NCBI RefSeq assembly: GCF_900187395.1
Contig: NZ_FYEZ01000001.1
Coordinates: 868,001 to 932,000 of the forward strand
Length of the DNA stretch: 64,000 nt
Origin: Kytococcus aerolatus
GTDB taxonomy: Bacteria; Actinomycetota; Actinomycetes; Actinomycetales; Dermatophilaceae
Reading direction: 5' to 3'
Each line of letters opens with the position of its first letter. Positions within the stretch are counted from its first letter, which is position 1. This document shows positions 17,145 to 26,096 of this stretch, one piece after another. The notes below the pieces were generated by a model. That model made no database searches. It was not told the origin of the DNA and saw nothing but the letters and a program-made list of their open reading frames with translations. The position numbers and the translations under genes are program-made.

Positions 17145-17852
17145 ATGCACACGACGCCGCAGCTCGTTGGACCCGGTCCTGGACCTGGCCCCGGCCCGGG
17201 CCGCACCCAGCCCCTCGGGCCTCTGGAGCAGCTGCGCGCCGGGCGCCTGGCCGTGCGCATCCCGCTCCTCGTCGCCGGCCTCCTCCTCTACGGCGCGGCG
17301 CTCGCCCTCATCATCCGGGCCGGGCTCGGGACGGCCCCGTGGGACGTCCTGCACCTCGGCCTGACCCGGTGGCTGCCCGTCTCCATCGGCACGATGGTGG
17401 TCATCGTGAGCTTCGTCGTGCTCCTGCTGTGGATCCCGCTGCGCGAGATGCCGGGCCTCGGGACGGTCGCGAACTCGCTCCTCATCGGCCCCGCCGCCGA
17501 CCTGACCCTCATGGCGCTCCCAGAGGTCGAGGGCCTCGCCGTCCGCGTGCCGATGGTGATCGCCGGAGTCGTGCTCAACGGCCTCGCCACTGCCATGTAC
17601 ATCGGCGCGCAGCTCGGCCCCGGCCCCCGCGACGGGCTCATGACCGGCATCGCACGCCGGAGCGGTCGCTCGATCCGCTCGGTGCGCACGGCCATCGAGA
17701 TCGTCGTGGTGGCCAGCGGCTGGCTGCTCGGCGGGGTGGTGGGCCTGGGGACGGTGCTCTACGTCCTGCTCATCGGACCGGTGGCCCAGGCGGCGCTGCC
17801 GTGGTGCACGGTGCGCCTGGAGCCGCGAGCGGCCCCGGACCCTACCGACTGA
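17145..17852 (+). CDS. YczE/YitT-type integral membrane protein
   Basis: 235 residues with about five membrane helices starting at residue 37. Family hallmarks of YczE-like proteins: GLLLYGAALALIIRAGLGTAPWDVLHLGL near the N-terminus, and GPGPRDGLMTG with RRSGRSIRSVRTAIE later. The N-terminal tail has a run of Pro-Gly dipeptides. The start is ATG 17145, 6 nt after TACTCT (leaderless); an upstream frame extension lacks support. Biochemical function of the family is not established (some members are linked to surfactin production regulation in Bacillus). Its stop codon lies in the loop of the terminator at 17831-17868. Confidence 0.8.
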   Translation: MHTTPQLVGPGPGPGPGPGRTQPLGPLEQLRAGRLAVRIPLLVAGLLLYGAALALIIRAGLGTAPWDVLHLGLTRWLPVSIGTMVVIVSFVVLLLWIPLREMPGLGTVANSLLIGPAADLTLMALPEVEGLAVRVPMVIAGVVLNGLATAMYIGAQLGPGPRDGLMTGIARRSGRSIRSVRTAIEIVVVASGWLLGGVVGLGTVLYVLLIGPVAQAALPWCTVRLEPRAAPDPTD

Positions 17853-17868
17853 GGCAGGGTCCGGGGCC
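17831..17868. terminator. Bidirectional terminator between YczE-like and M13 genes
   Basis: Perfect 13-bp stem GGCCCCGGACCCT / AGGGTCCGGGGCC with a 12-nt loop that contains the stop codon of the YczE-like gene. It lies between convergent genes, 15 bp from the end of the M13 peptidase gene. No T-run. Confidence 0.7.
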
Positions 17869-17882
17869 GGAGTGCGTGCGGA

Positions 17883-19862
17883 TCAGAAGATGCGCACCCG
17901 GTCGGCCTCGTCGAGCCACATGCCGTCACCCGGCTGGGTACCGAAGGCCTCGTGGAAGGCGTCGAGGTTGCGGGCCACGTTCGCGCGCGCGTCCATCGGG
18001 GCGTGCGGGTCGACGACGAGCAGCCGCTTCGCCTCGGCCTCCCTCGCGGAGCCGCACCAGATCTGCGCCCAGGAGAGGAAGAAGCGCTGGGCGCCGGTGA
18101 GGCCCTCGAGCTCCGGGGCCTCCTGGTCGCCCAGCGACAGCTGGTAGGCGGCGTAGCCGATGGCCAGGCCACCGAGGTCGCCGATGTTCTCCCCCACGGT
18201 GAGCGCCCCGTTGACGGTGTGGCCCGGGGCGTCGATCGGCTCGAGGGCGGAGAACTGCTCGACGAGCTGCTGAGCCAGGGCGTCGAAACGCTCCCGGTCC
18301 TCGGCGGTCCACCAGTCCTCGAGCTTCCCCTCGCCGGAGTAGCGGGAGCCCTGGTCGTCGAAGCCGTGGCCGATCTCGTGCCCGATGACCCCGCCGATGC
18401 CGCCGTAGTTGGCCGCCGGGTCGGCCTCGGCGTCGAAGAAGGGCGGCTGGAGGATGGCCGCCGGGAAGACGATCTCGTTCATGCCCGGGTTGTAGTAGGC
18501 GTTGACCATCTGCGGCGGCATGAACCACTCCTCGCGGTCCACCTCCTTCCCGATCTTCGCCAGCTCACGGGCGGTCTCCACGAGCGCCGACCGGCGCACG
18601 TTGCCCAGCAGGTCGCCCGGGTCCACCTCGAGCGCGGAGTAGTCCTTCCACCGCTCCGGGTAGCCGATCTTGGGCCGGAAGGTGCCCAGCTTCTCCAGCG
18701 CCCGCTCACGGGTCTCGGGCCCCATCCAGTCGAGCGACTCGAAGCACTGCCGGTAGGCCTCGACGACATTCGCCACGAGCTCCTCCATGGCCGCCTTGTG
18801 GCTGGGCGGGAAGTGCTTGGCCACGTAGAGCTGACCGACCAGCTCACCGGCGGCCCCTTCCACGAAGGCCACGCCGCGCTTCCAGCGGTCGCGCAGCTCC
18901 GGCGCACCGGTGAGGGTGCGACCGTGGAAGGCGAAGTTCTCCTCGACGATCGCCTGCATCAGGTAGGGCGCGCGGGAGCCCAGGACGCGCCAGGCCAACC
19001 AGTCCCGCCAGGTGTCCAGCTCGACGGCGTCAAAGCCCTCGACGAGCCCGCCGACGCGGGAGAGGAAGTCGTGCTGGCGGGCGATGACGCGCTCCAGCCC
19101 GTCGTCCGGCAGCCCGAGCGCGGCGGCCCACTCCTCGAGGTGCAGGCCCGCCGTCCGCGCGCCGAGCTCCTCCCGGGTCCACGGGGTGAAGGAGGCCACC
19201 GCGTCCCGGGCGCGGACGGCGTCCCAGTGCAGGCCGGCGATCCGGGTCTCGAGGTCCACCACGCGCTGCGCGAAGCCCTCGGCCCCGGCCTCGTCGACGA
19301 TCCCACCCAGCACGGCCAGGCGCGCCACGTGCTCCTGGTAGGCGCTCAGCACCTCGGCGTGCTGCTCCTCGCGGTAGTAGGACTCGTCCGGCAGCCCCAG
19401 CCCGCCCTGGTGCAGGTAGACCGAGTAGCGGTCCGGGAACTCGTTGTCGTTGTCCACGAAGGGGTGGACCAGGCCCTCCACGCCCCGGGCCTGCAGCTCG
19501 CCGAGCGCCCGGGCCAGCCCGGTGGCATCCTGCACGGAGCGGACGCGCTGCAGGTCCTCGGCCAGGGCGTCGGTGCCCGCGGCCTCGACGGCCTCGGTGT
19601 CCATGAAGGAGCGGTAGAGGTCGCCCACCCGCTGCGCGTTCTCGTCGGCACCCTCATCGGCCGCCTGCTCGGCGGCCTCCTCCACGAGGACGCGGACGTC
19701 CTCCTCGGCGCGCTCCCGCAGCGCGTCGAAGGTGCCGTAGCGGGATCGGTCGGCAGGGATCTCGTGGGTCGCGCGCCAGGTGCCGTTCGCGTGGAGGAAC
19801 AGGTCGTCCTGCGGGCGGACCGAGAGGTCCCGGTGGTCGAGGGAGAGTCCGAGCGTCGTCAT
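17883..19862 (-). CDS. M13-family zinc metallopeptidase (PepO/neprilysin type)
   Basis: 659 residues, the usual length of bacterial PepO-like oligopeptidases. The zinc motif is VIGHEIGHGFDDQGSRYS with the downstream third ligand in ENIGDLGG. The substrate-binding NAYYNPGMNEIVFPA and the C-terminal DGMWLDEADRVRIF are classic. No signal peptide, so cytosolic. ATG 19862 has no Shine-Dalgarno sequence; CATCGT lies 6 nt upstream (19869-19874), a leaderless start. A terminator hairpin separates it from the VanY-like gene upstream. Confidence 0.93.
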   Translation of the reverse strand: MTTLGLSLDHRDLSVRPQDDLFLHANGTWRATHEIPADRSRYGTFDALRERAEEDVRVLVEEAAEQAADEGADENAQRVGDLYRSFMDTEAVEAAGTDALAEDLQRVRSVQDATGLARALGELQARGVEGLVHPFVDNDNEFPDRYSVYLHQGGLGLPDESYYREEQHAEVLSAYQEHVARLAVLGGIVDEAGAEGFAQRVVDLETRIAGLHWDAVRARDAVASFTPWTREELGARTAGLHLEEWAAALGLPDDGLERVIARQHDFLSRVGGLVEGFDAVELDTWRDWLAWRVLGSRAPYLMQAIVEENFAFHGRTLTGAPELRDRWKRGVAFVEGAAGELVGQLYVAKHFPPSHKAAMEELVANVVEAYRQCFESLDWMGPETRERALEKLGTFRPKIGYPERWKDYSALEVDPGDLLGNVRRSALVETARELAKIGKEVDREEWFMPPQMVNAYYNPGMNEIVFPAAILQPPFFDAEADPAANYGGIGGVIGHEIGHGFDDQGSRYSGEGKLEDWWTAEDRERFDALAQQLVEQFSALEPIDAPGHTVNGALTVGENIGDLGGLAIGYAAYQLSLGDQEAPELEGLTGAQRFFLSWAQIWCGSAREAEAKRLLVVDPHAPMDARANVARNLDAFHEAFGTQPGDGMWLDEADRVRIF

Positions 19863-19879
19863 GGGGCCACGATGCCACT

Positions 19880-19912
19880 CGGGGCCACCTGTCCGTGCGA
19901 GAGGTGGCCCCG
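19880..19912 (-). terminator. Terminator after the VanY-like gene
   Basis: Perfect 11-bp inverted repeat CGGGGCCACCT / AGGTGGCCCCG (19880-19890 and 19902-19912), 11-nt loop, 24 nt beyond the stop of the VanY-like gene and just before the M13 promoter. Confidence 0.65.
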
Positions 19913-19936
19913 AAGCGGGCGAGCGGGTGGTTCGGG

Positions 19937-21442
19937 TCAGCGCATCACCGTGGCGCCGTTGGCCCGCTGGGCAGCCAGTGCGTTGTACTTGGTCAGGGCG
20001 CTGTACTCCCAGTGCCAGTACTCCGGCTTGTACGCACCCTCACGGGCCCAGGTGGGGTTGTCCCAGCCGTACTTCGGTGCGTTGAGGCGGAGCCAGCTGT
20101 ACTTGGCGCTCCGGAAGCCGACCTGGGCCTCGCCCTCGTTGAGATCGCAGGCCGCAGCCCAGCCGTGCTGGGAGGTGCCCGGCACGGCGGCCCGGAACCC
20201 GCGACGCTGCTTGTAGAGCACCTGGGTCTCGTAGGTGCGGTAGCACTCGCCGAGGCCCATGTCGTGGCCGAACCGGTTCTTGTACGCGGCGTTCAGACGG
20301 GACAGGCCGTCCGCGGCAGCGCACTGGAGGAGCTGGTGCTCCTGGCCGGGGATCGGGTTGTCGCACAGGGTGTTGGGGTCGAGGCGGCCGTTCCCGCCGG
20401 TCCACACCTGGTGGTCGTCGCCGAGCTGGCTGGCCGGGATGAAGCTCCGCGGCCCGGCCTGGAACCAGAGGCCGTCCGCGGTGTACCGGCCCCGGACGAC
20501 ACCGCCCTCGGCCACGTACCCGGTGCGGCCGGAGGAGTAGGACGGACCAGCGTAGACGTCACCGAACTGGTCGTTGCCCGGCAGCTCGACGTACTTGACG
20601 AGCTCCGCGCCGGGGGTCGGCGGCTCCACCGGCTCGGGCTCGGGCTCGGGGGTCGGTGTCGGGGCGGGCTCGGGGGTCGGCGCCGGGGCCGGCGGCGGCA
20701 GCAGCTCCGGCTCAGGCGTCACACGCTCGTCTCCCGGCTGGACCTCGGTGGCGAAGGAGTGCCAGAACCAACCCTTCTCGGTCTTGACCCAGCCTCCCTC
20801 CGGCGTGCCCTCGACGAGCGTGCCGGCCTGGAGCATGCCGGTGATCTCGTGCCGCATCCCGGCTCCCGCACGCACGTTCACGCTGCGGTCGACGTGGTAC
20901 GTCTTCGTGTCCGGCGACGGGGCCGGGGCCGGCGTGGGGTCGGGCTCCGGGGCGGTCTTGTCGACCGCCGTCATGTAGGCGCCGTGGGCGTAGCCCTGCG
21001 GGGTCTTCACCCAGCCGTTGCCCACAGGGGTGCCGGTGACCGACTGGCCGGGCACGTAGAGACCCACCACGTCGGAGGCGGCCGTCGGGGCCTGGCGGAC
21101 GTTGAGATAGGTGTTGACGCGGTAGGTCGTCTCGGCAGCGGCCGGCGGCGCGGACTTCAGCCACGATCCGTGGACGTAGCCGCCGGAGGCCAGGGAGACC
21201 CAGCCGTTGCCCAGCGGGGTGCCGGAGACGACGTCGCCCCGCTCCAGGGAGCCGATGGTGGAGGAGGCGGTGGTCGGCTCGGCGCGGACGTTGAGGTACC
21301 ACGCGGTGACGGAGAACTGCTCCGTGGCCGAGGAGGCACCGGTGGCGTGAGCGCTCGTCGAGGTCAGGGCGGCAGCACCGAGACCGAGCGCCGCACCGCC
21401 GAGGACCACGGGCAGGCGTGGGACGCTGGGGGTGGAGGGCAT
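19937..21442 (-). CDS. Secreted SH3-domain D,D-carboxypeptidase (VanY/M15)
   Basis: 501 residues. Signal peptide MPSTPSVPRLPVVLGGAALG with an AHA cleavage region near residue 33. Three bacterial SH3-like repeats follow (each with a VRA/VRQ-type strand and GNGWVxxxxGYxHGxxM), then a Pro/Glu-rich linker, a further SH3-like segment, and a C-terminal M15 peptidase domain. The domain has SQHGWAAACD (zinc His and Asp; the usual Gly at position 6 is Ala) and the catalytic/zinc pair in EYWHWEY. It probably trims peptidoglycan stem peptides in the wall. AAGGA precedes the ATG at 21442; an upstream ATG at 21478 is also possible. A strong promoter and palindrome lie upstream. Confidence 0.88.
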   Translation of the reverse strand: MPSTPSVPRLPVVLGGAALGLGAAALTSTSAHATGASSATEQFSVTAWYLNVRAEPTTASSTIGSLERGDVVSGTPLGNGWVSLASGGYVHGSWLKSAPPAAAETTYRVNTYLNVRQAPTAASDVVGLYVPGQSVTGTPVGNGWVKTPQGYAHGAYMTAVDKTAPEPDPTPAPAPSPDTKTYHVDRSVNVRAGAGMRHEITGMLQAGTLVEGTPEGGWVKTEKGWFWHSFATEVQPGDERVTPEPELLPPPAPAPTPEPAPTPTPEPEPEPVEPPTPGAELVKYVELPGNDQFGDVYAGPSYSSGRTGYVAEGGVVRGRYTADGLWFQAGPRSFIPASQLGDDHQVWTGGNGRLDPNTLCDNPIPGQEHQLLQCAAADGLSRLNAAYKNRFGHDMGLGECYRTYETQVLYKQRRGFRAAVPGTSQHGWAAACDLNEGEAQVGFRSAKYSWLRLNAPKYGWDNPTWAREGAYKPEYWHWEYSALTKYNALAAQRANGATVMR

Positions 21443-21496
21443 GGCATTCCTTGCGGTTGAGGGGTCGTCGCGAGGCATGGAGGAACCTCGCGGGTG

Positions 21497-21533
21497 AGAT
21501 TTTCGCCTCATTCCGCATCTGTCAAATGTGACA
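21497..21533 (-). promoter_or_regulatory. VanY-like gene promoter with palindromic operator
   Basis: Minus strand: -35 TTGACA (21520-21525, perfect), 17-bp spacer, -10-like AAATCT (21497-21502). The -35 overlaps the palindrome TGTCA-N4-TGACA (21520-21533), a likely operator. Its regulator is unknown. Confidence 0.6.
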
Positions 21534-21631
21534 CGCCGCGTTCTCTGCTGCGTCACCTACCGTTCATCTTCGCCCCCGGGGACGAGCAGAAGGTCGCGTG
21601 CACGAGGTCGCCCAGAAGCGCCTGCGAGCAT

Positions 21632-22591
21632 TCAGCCGGCGAGCGCCTTGACCACGCGGCTGGCCGACGGGCGACCGAGCTGCTCGGCCATCCAGGTGCT
21701 GGTCTCCACGAGGGCGGGCAGGTCCACGCCGTGCTCGATGCCCAGGCCCTGCAGGGTCCACACGAGGTCCTCGGTGGCCAGGTTGCCGGTGGCCGACTGG
21801 GCGTAGGGGCAGCCGCCGAGGCCGCCGGCGGAGGCGTCCACCACGGAGACGCCGCGGGTGAGGGCCGCCATCGTGTTGGAGAGGGCCTGGCCGTAGGTGT
21901 CGTGGAAGTGGACGCCGATCCGGTCGGCGCTCAGGCCAGCCTTCTCCAGTGCGTCGAGCAGGCGGTGGACGTGGGCGTAGGTGCCCACCCCGATGGTGTC
22001 GCCGAGGCTCAGCTGGTCGCAGCCCATGTCCATGAGCCGCTGGCAGGTCTCGGCCACCTGGCTGATGGCGACCTCGCCCTCCCACGGGTCGCCGAAGCAC
22101 ATGGAGACGTAGGCACGCACCCACATGCCGGACTGCCGGGCCTGCTCGACAACCGGCTCGAACATGGCGAACTGCTCGGCGTGGGAGCGGTTGAGGTTCT
22201 TCTGGGCGAAGGTCTCGGTGGCCGAGCCGAAGACCGCGATGCTGCTCAGGCCCAGCTCCTGGGCACGCTCCAGGCCGCGCATGTTCGGCACGAGCACGGG
22301 GCGCTTCAGGCCCTTCGCGTCCGCGCCGAGCAGGCCGACGAGCTCCTCGGCGTCACCCAGCTGGGGCACCCACTTCTGCGGCACGAAGCTGGTGGTCTCC
22401 ACGGTGTCCAGGCCGGCGGCCAGGAGGCGGCGGACGAACTCGGCCTTCACCGCGGTGGGGATGACGCCCTTCTCGTTCTGCAGGCCGTCCCGGGGGCCGA
22501 CCTCGTAGATGGTGACCTTCTCCGGCATCCCGCCGAGGGCCCCGGTCTGCGGGGGGAGCTCGCGGGCCGGCTCGATCTGGGCGGTGCGCAT
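21632..22591 (-). CDS. Hydroxymethylglutaryl-CoA lyase
   Basis: 319 residues of the HMGL-like TIM-barrel family, splitting HMG-CoA to acetyl-CoA and acetoacetate in leucine degradation. VGPRDGLQNEK (catalytic Arg/Asp, metal), SFVPQKWVPQLGDAEE, HFHDTYGQALSN (metal His pair) and the catalytic-cysteine loop GGLGGCPYAQSATGN are all present. ATG 22591 has AGGAGG 5 nt upstream, so an in-frame start at 22636 is rejected. It follows the peptide-type ABC importer after 75 bp and may share its transcript. Confidence 0.93.
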   Translation of the reverse strand: MRTAQIEPARELPPQTGALGGMPEKVTIYEVGPRDGLQNEKGVIPTAVKAEFVRRLLAAGLDTVETTSFVPQKWVPQLGDAEELVGLLGADAKGLKRPVLVPNMRGLERAQELGLSSIAVFGSATETFAQKNLNRSHAEQFAMFEPVVEQARQSGMWVRAYVSMCFGDPWEGEVAISQVAETCQRLMDMGCDQLSLGDTIGVGTYAHVHRLLDALEKAGLSADRIGVHFHDTYGQALSNTMAALTRGVSVVDASAGGLGGCPYAQSATGNLATEDLVWTLQGLGIEHGVDLPALVETSTWMAEQLGRPSASRVVKALAG

Positions 22592-22666
22592 GGGGCCTCC
22601 TGGGTGTGGACCGGGCATCGTGGTGATCTGCGGCACACCAGTGAACCACCTCGCCGGCCGGGGGCA

Positions 22667-24298
22667 TCACACGGCCGCGGGCATGACCGGTACCGCGTCG
22701 ACGAGCTGGCGGGTGTACGGCTCCCGCGGACGGTCGAGCACCTCGGCCGTCGGGCCCTCCTCCACCACGAGGCCCTCCCGCATCACGACCACGCGCTCGC
22801 AGAGCTCCCGCACCACCGCGACGTCGTGGGTGATGAAGAGCAGCGCCAGGTCACGCTCGGCACAGAGCCGGGCCAGCAGGTCCACGACCTGCCCCTGGAC
22901 CGCGAGGTCCAGGGCGCTCACAGCCTCGTCGCACAGCAGCACGCGGGGTTCCACGGACAGCGCCCGGGCGATCGCCGCGCGCTGCAGCTGACCTCCGGAC
23001 AGCTCAGCCGGCAGGCGCCCGGCGAGCTCCGGGTCGAGCCCGACCTCGCCGAGCAGCTCGGCGACGCGCTCCTTCTGCCCCCGGCGTGACAGCCGGCCTC
23101 CCAGCGCGCGCAGGGGCTCGGCCACCGACCAGCCCACCGTGCGCGAGGGGTCGAAGGAGGTGTGCGGGTTCTGGAAGACCGGCTGCACGGTGCGGCGGAA
23201 CTCCCGGTGGCGACGGGCGACCTCCTCGCCGTCCACGCGCACCCGGCCGGCGTCGGGCTCCACGAGGCCCAGCACCGCCCGGGCCACGGTGGTCTTGCCC
23301 GACCCGGACTCCCCGAGCACCCCGAGGGCCTCCCCGGCCCGTAGCTCGAGGCCCACCCCGCGCAGGGCGTGGACGGTGCCGCGGTCCTGGCGGTACTCCT
23401 TGGTCAGCCCGGTGGCCTGGACGACGACCGGCCCCGGGGCCGCGAGAGCCCTCGGTGCGCGGGCCCGCCGCCCCGGTACGGACTCCACCAGGGCGCGGGT
23501 TGCGGGGTGCTCGCCACCCGAGAGCACCACCCGGGAGGGACCGGACTCCACGAGCGCGCCCTCGTGCAGGACGTGCACGCGCTCGGTCCGGGAGGCGGCC
23601 ACCGCGAGGTCGTGGGTCACGACGACCATGGACATGTCCTGCTCGGCCACGAGGGTCTGGAGCCGGTCGAGGATGCCCCGCTGCACGGTGACGTCGAGCG
23701 CGCTGGTCGGCTCGTCGGCCAGCAGCAGCGCCGGGCGGGTGACGATCGCGGCGGCGATGAGCACGCGCTGGCGCTGCCCGCCGGAGAGCTGGTGCGGCCA
23801 GCGGCGCCCGATGGCCTCGGCGTCCCCCAGCCCGGCGTCGCGCAGGGCCTGCAGGGCACGCCCCTCGCGGCGCCCGGGCTCGCCGAGGCCGTGAACGTCC
23901 AGCGGCTCGCGCACCTGGTCGAGCACGCGGCGCAGCGGGTCGAGCGAGCTGCCCGGGTCCTGCGGCACATAACCGATGGTGGTGCCCACCAGACGTCGCC
24001 GCTGGGCCGGGCTCAGCGCACTGAGCTCCCGGCCGGCGAGCCGGATGGATCCCTGCACCTCGGCCTGCCGCCCCAGGAGCCCGAGGGCGGCTCGGACGAC
24101 GGTGGACTTGCCCGAGCCCGAGGCGCCCACGAGGGAGACGGCCTCACCGCGCTCCACCGCGAGGTCCACCCCGCGGACGGCCGTGGTGGAACGGCCCCGG
24201 CGGCGGTAGGTCACCGCGAGCCCGCGCACTTCCAGGAGCGGGGCGCGGCCCGGAGAGCTTCCCCCGGGGGCGGTGGCCTGGTCGATCTGCGTGCTCAT
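22667..24298 (-). CDS. Oligopeptide ABC importer, fused dual ATPase
   Basis: 543 residues containing two complete ABC ATPases in tandem (DppD-DppF type). Domain 1 has Walker A GASGSGKST, signature LSGGQRQR and Walker B LLLADEPTSALD. Domain 2 has Walker A GESGSGKTT, signature LSGGQLQR and Walker B VLLCDEAVSALD. The ATG at 24298 overlaps the permease stop (ATGA). It energises the two permeases encoded just upstream, probably for peptides or nickel-like chelates. Confidence 0.93.
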   Translation of the reverse strand: MSTQIDQATAPGGSSPGRAPLLEVRGLAVTYRRRGRSTTAVRGVDLAVERGEAVSLVGASGSGKSTVVRAALGLLGRQAEVQGSIRLAGRELSALSPAQRRRLVGTTIGYVPQDPGSSLDPLRRVLDQVREPLDVHGLGEPGRREGRALQALRDAGLGDAEAIGRRWPHQLSGGQRQRVLIAAAIVTRPALLLADEPTSALDVTVQRGILDRLQTLVAEQDMSMVVVTHDLAVAASRTERVHVLHEGALVESGPSRVVLSGGEHPATRALVESVPGRRARAPRALAAPGPVVVQATGLTKEYRQDRGTVHALRGVGLELRAGEALGVLGESGSGKTTVARAVLGLVEPDAGRVRVDGEEVARRHREFRRTVQPVFQNPHTSFDPSRTVGWSVAEPLRALGGRLSRRGQKERVAELLGEVGLDPELAGRLPAELSGGQLQRAAIARALSVEPRVLLCDEAVSALDLAVQGQVVDLLARLCAERDLALLFITHDVAVVRELCERVVVMREGLVVEEGPTAEVLDRPREPYTRQLVDAVPVMPAAV

Positions 24299-25104
24299 GC
24301 CTCGCTCCTCGTGCCGACGCGTCGGCTCAGTCGGTTGACCGCCAGGACGGTGCCGGCGGCGAGGAGGGCCGGGAAGAGGCTCCACCACCACGCGGTGGCG
24401 ATGTAGAGCCGGCCCTCGTTGATCTGGGACCCCCACTCGGGGGTGGGCGGGACGGCGCCGAAACCGAGGAAGGACAGGGCGGCCACCGAGAGGATGGCAC
24501 CGCCCAGGTCGATCCCGGCCACGACGGCCACCGCGCCCCAGGCGTTGGGGACGACGTGCTGCAGCACGGCCCTCAGGCGCCCGGTGCCGCTGGTGGTCGC
24601 GGCGTCCATGTACGGCAGGGCGTTGATCCGAAGGGTCTCCGAGCGGGCGATGCGCACGAAGGTCGGGATGCCCGCGATGCCCACCGCGATCGCCACCTTC
24701 TCGATGCCGAAGCCGAGCACGGAGATGATCGCCATGGAGAGCAGCAGGCCGGGGATGGCCACGATGACCTCCACGGAGCGGGAGATCACCGCGTCGACGA
24801 CGCCGCCGAGGTGCCCGGCGAGCATGCCGAGCAGGGAGCCGGCGACCAGCGAGATGGTCACCGCGATGACGCCGGCCAGCAGGGAGCGCCGGGTACCGTG
24901 GACCACGCGGGACCACACGTCGCGCCCGGTGAGGTCGGTGCCGAACCAGTGGCTGGGGCTCGGCGGGGCCAGCGAGGGCCCGGCCGGGTCGACAGGGTCG
25001 TACCCGGCGAACAGGCCCGGCACGAGGGCGAAGCCCAGCAGGAGGAGCAGGAACGCGGCGGCGAGCGCGGCGCCCGGCTCGCGGAGCAGGGTGCGGAGGG
25101 TCAT
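24295..25104 (-). CDS. ABC importer permease, DppC type
   Basis: 269 residues, six predicted membrane helices; the N-terminal segment contains HWFGTDLTGRDVWSRVVHGTR, the family signature preceding the transmembrane domain. EAA-type loop: MDAATTSGTGRLRAVLQHVVPNA. The start overlaps the upstream permease stop by one base (TGATG); its own stop overlaps the ATPase start. Part of the 22667-27724 importer operon. Confidence 0.92.
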   Translation of the reverse strand: MTLRTLLREPGAALAAAFLLLLLGFALVPGLFAGYDPVDPAGPSLAPPSPSHWFGTDLTGRDVWSRVVHGTRRSLLAGVIAVTISLVAGSLLGMLAGHLGGVVDAVISRSVEVIVAIPGLLLSMAIISVLGFGIEKVAIAVGIAGIPTFVRIARSETLRINALPYMDAATTSGTGRLRAVLQHVVPNAWGAVAVVAGIDLGGAILSVAALSFLGFGAVPPTPEWGSQINEGRLYIATAWWWSLFPALLAAGTVLAVNRLSRRVGTRSEA

Positions 25105-26096
25105 CAGTGGCTCCTCGGGGCGGTGACGGCGCGACGCGGCCGAGCGCGGCCGCCGGGCGAGGCGATGCGCGGGTCGAGCAGGGGGTAGGTGAGGTCGACG
25201 ACGAGCGTGACGAGCACGTAGAGGCCGCCGGTGAGGATGATCAGCGCCTGGATGAGCGGGAAGTCGCGGGCCTCGACGGCCTCGACGTACAGCTGGCCGA
25301 TGCCGGGCCGGGCGAAGACCGTCTCGATGATGGCCGCGCCGGAGACGATGCCGCCGACGAGGATGCCGACCAGGGTGTAGACCGGCAGGCTGGCGTTGCG
25401 CAGCACGTGGCCGGTGAGCACCTGGCGGGGCGAGAGCCCCCGGGCGCGGGCCACCTCGACGTGCCCCTCCCCCTGCACCTCGCGGATGCTGCGGGCGAAG
25501 ACCTGGGCGAGGGTGCCGGCACCGAGCAGGGCGATGGCCAGGGAGGGCAGCACCAGCGAGCGCCACCCCTCGGTGCCGAAGGCCGGGAACCACTGCAGGC
25601 CGAACGAGAAGATCTGCAGCAGCACGATGGCCAGCACGAACGAGGGCACGGCGATGCCCACGAGGGTGATCGTCTCGGCTATGGCGCGCAGCCAGCGGGT
25701 GGGCAGGAGCACCGAGGCGAGCGCCCCGGCCAGGCCGAGGAGGAGCAGCAGGGTGAGGCTGGTCAGGCCGAGTTGGAGGGTGGGGACGAGCCCGTCGCCG
25801 AGCACCTCGACGACCTCGCGCTGCTCCTTGGACCACGCGACGCCCCAGTCGAGGGTCACGACGTCCCCCAGGTAGCCGAGGTACTGCTGGAGCAGGGGCC
25901 GGTCGAGGCCCATCTGGGTCCGGATCTCGGCGAGCTGCTCGGCGGAGGCCGTGCCGCCTCCGCCGGACTCCTTGCCGGTGAGCACGAGCCGGGCGGGGTC
26001 GCCGGGCACGAGCTGGACGATCACGAAGGACAGGGTGATGGCGCCCCAGAGCACGACGAGGGCGTGCCCGATGCGGCGCAGCACGTAGGGGATCAC
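25104..26096 (-). CDS. ABC importer permease, DppB type
   Basis: 330 residues. N-terminus MIPYVLRRIGHALVVLWGAI with SFVIVQLVPGDPA is characteristic of DppB/OppB permeases, as is the EAA loop VARARGLSPRQVLTGHVLRNA. Six membrane helices. Start overlaps the stop of the binding-protein gene by 4 bp (ATGA). Confidence 0.92.
   Translation of the reverse strand: MIPYVLRRIGHALVVLWGAITLSFVIVQLVPGDPARLVLTGKESGGGGTASAEQLAEIRTQMGLDRPLLQQYLGYLGDVVTLDWGVAWSKEQREVVEVLGDGLVPTLQLGLTSLTLLLLLGLAGALASVLLPTRWLRAIAETITLVGIAVPSFVLAIVLLQIFSFGLQWFPAFGTEGWRSLVLPSLAIALLGAGTLAQVFARSIREVQGEGHVEVARARGLSPRQVLTGHVLRNASLPVYTLVGILVGGIVSGAAIIETVFARPGIGQLYVEAVEARDFPLIQALIILTGGLYVLVTLVVDLTYPLLDPRIASPGGRARPRRAVTAPRSH

Noticed and set aside
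21520-21540. CRP/GlxR site upstream of the VanY-like gene
   Set aside because: TGTGA is present but the second half TCACA at the correct 6-bp spacing is missing.
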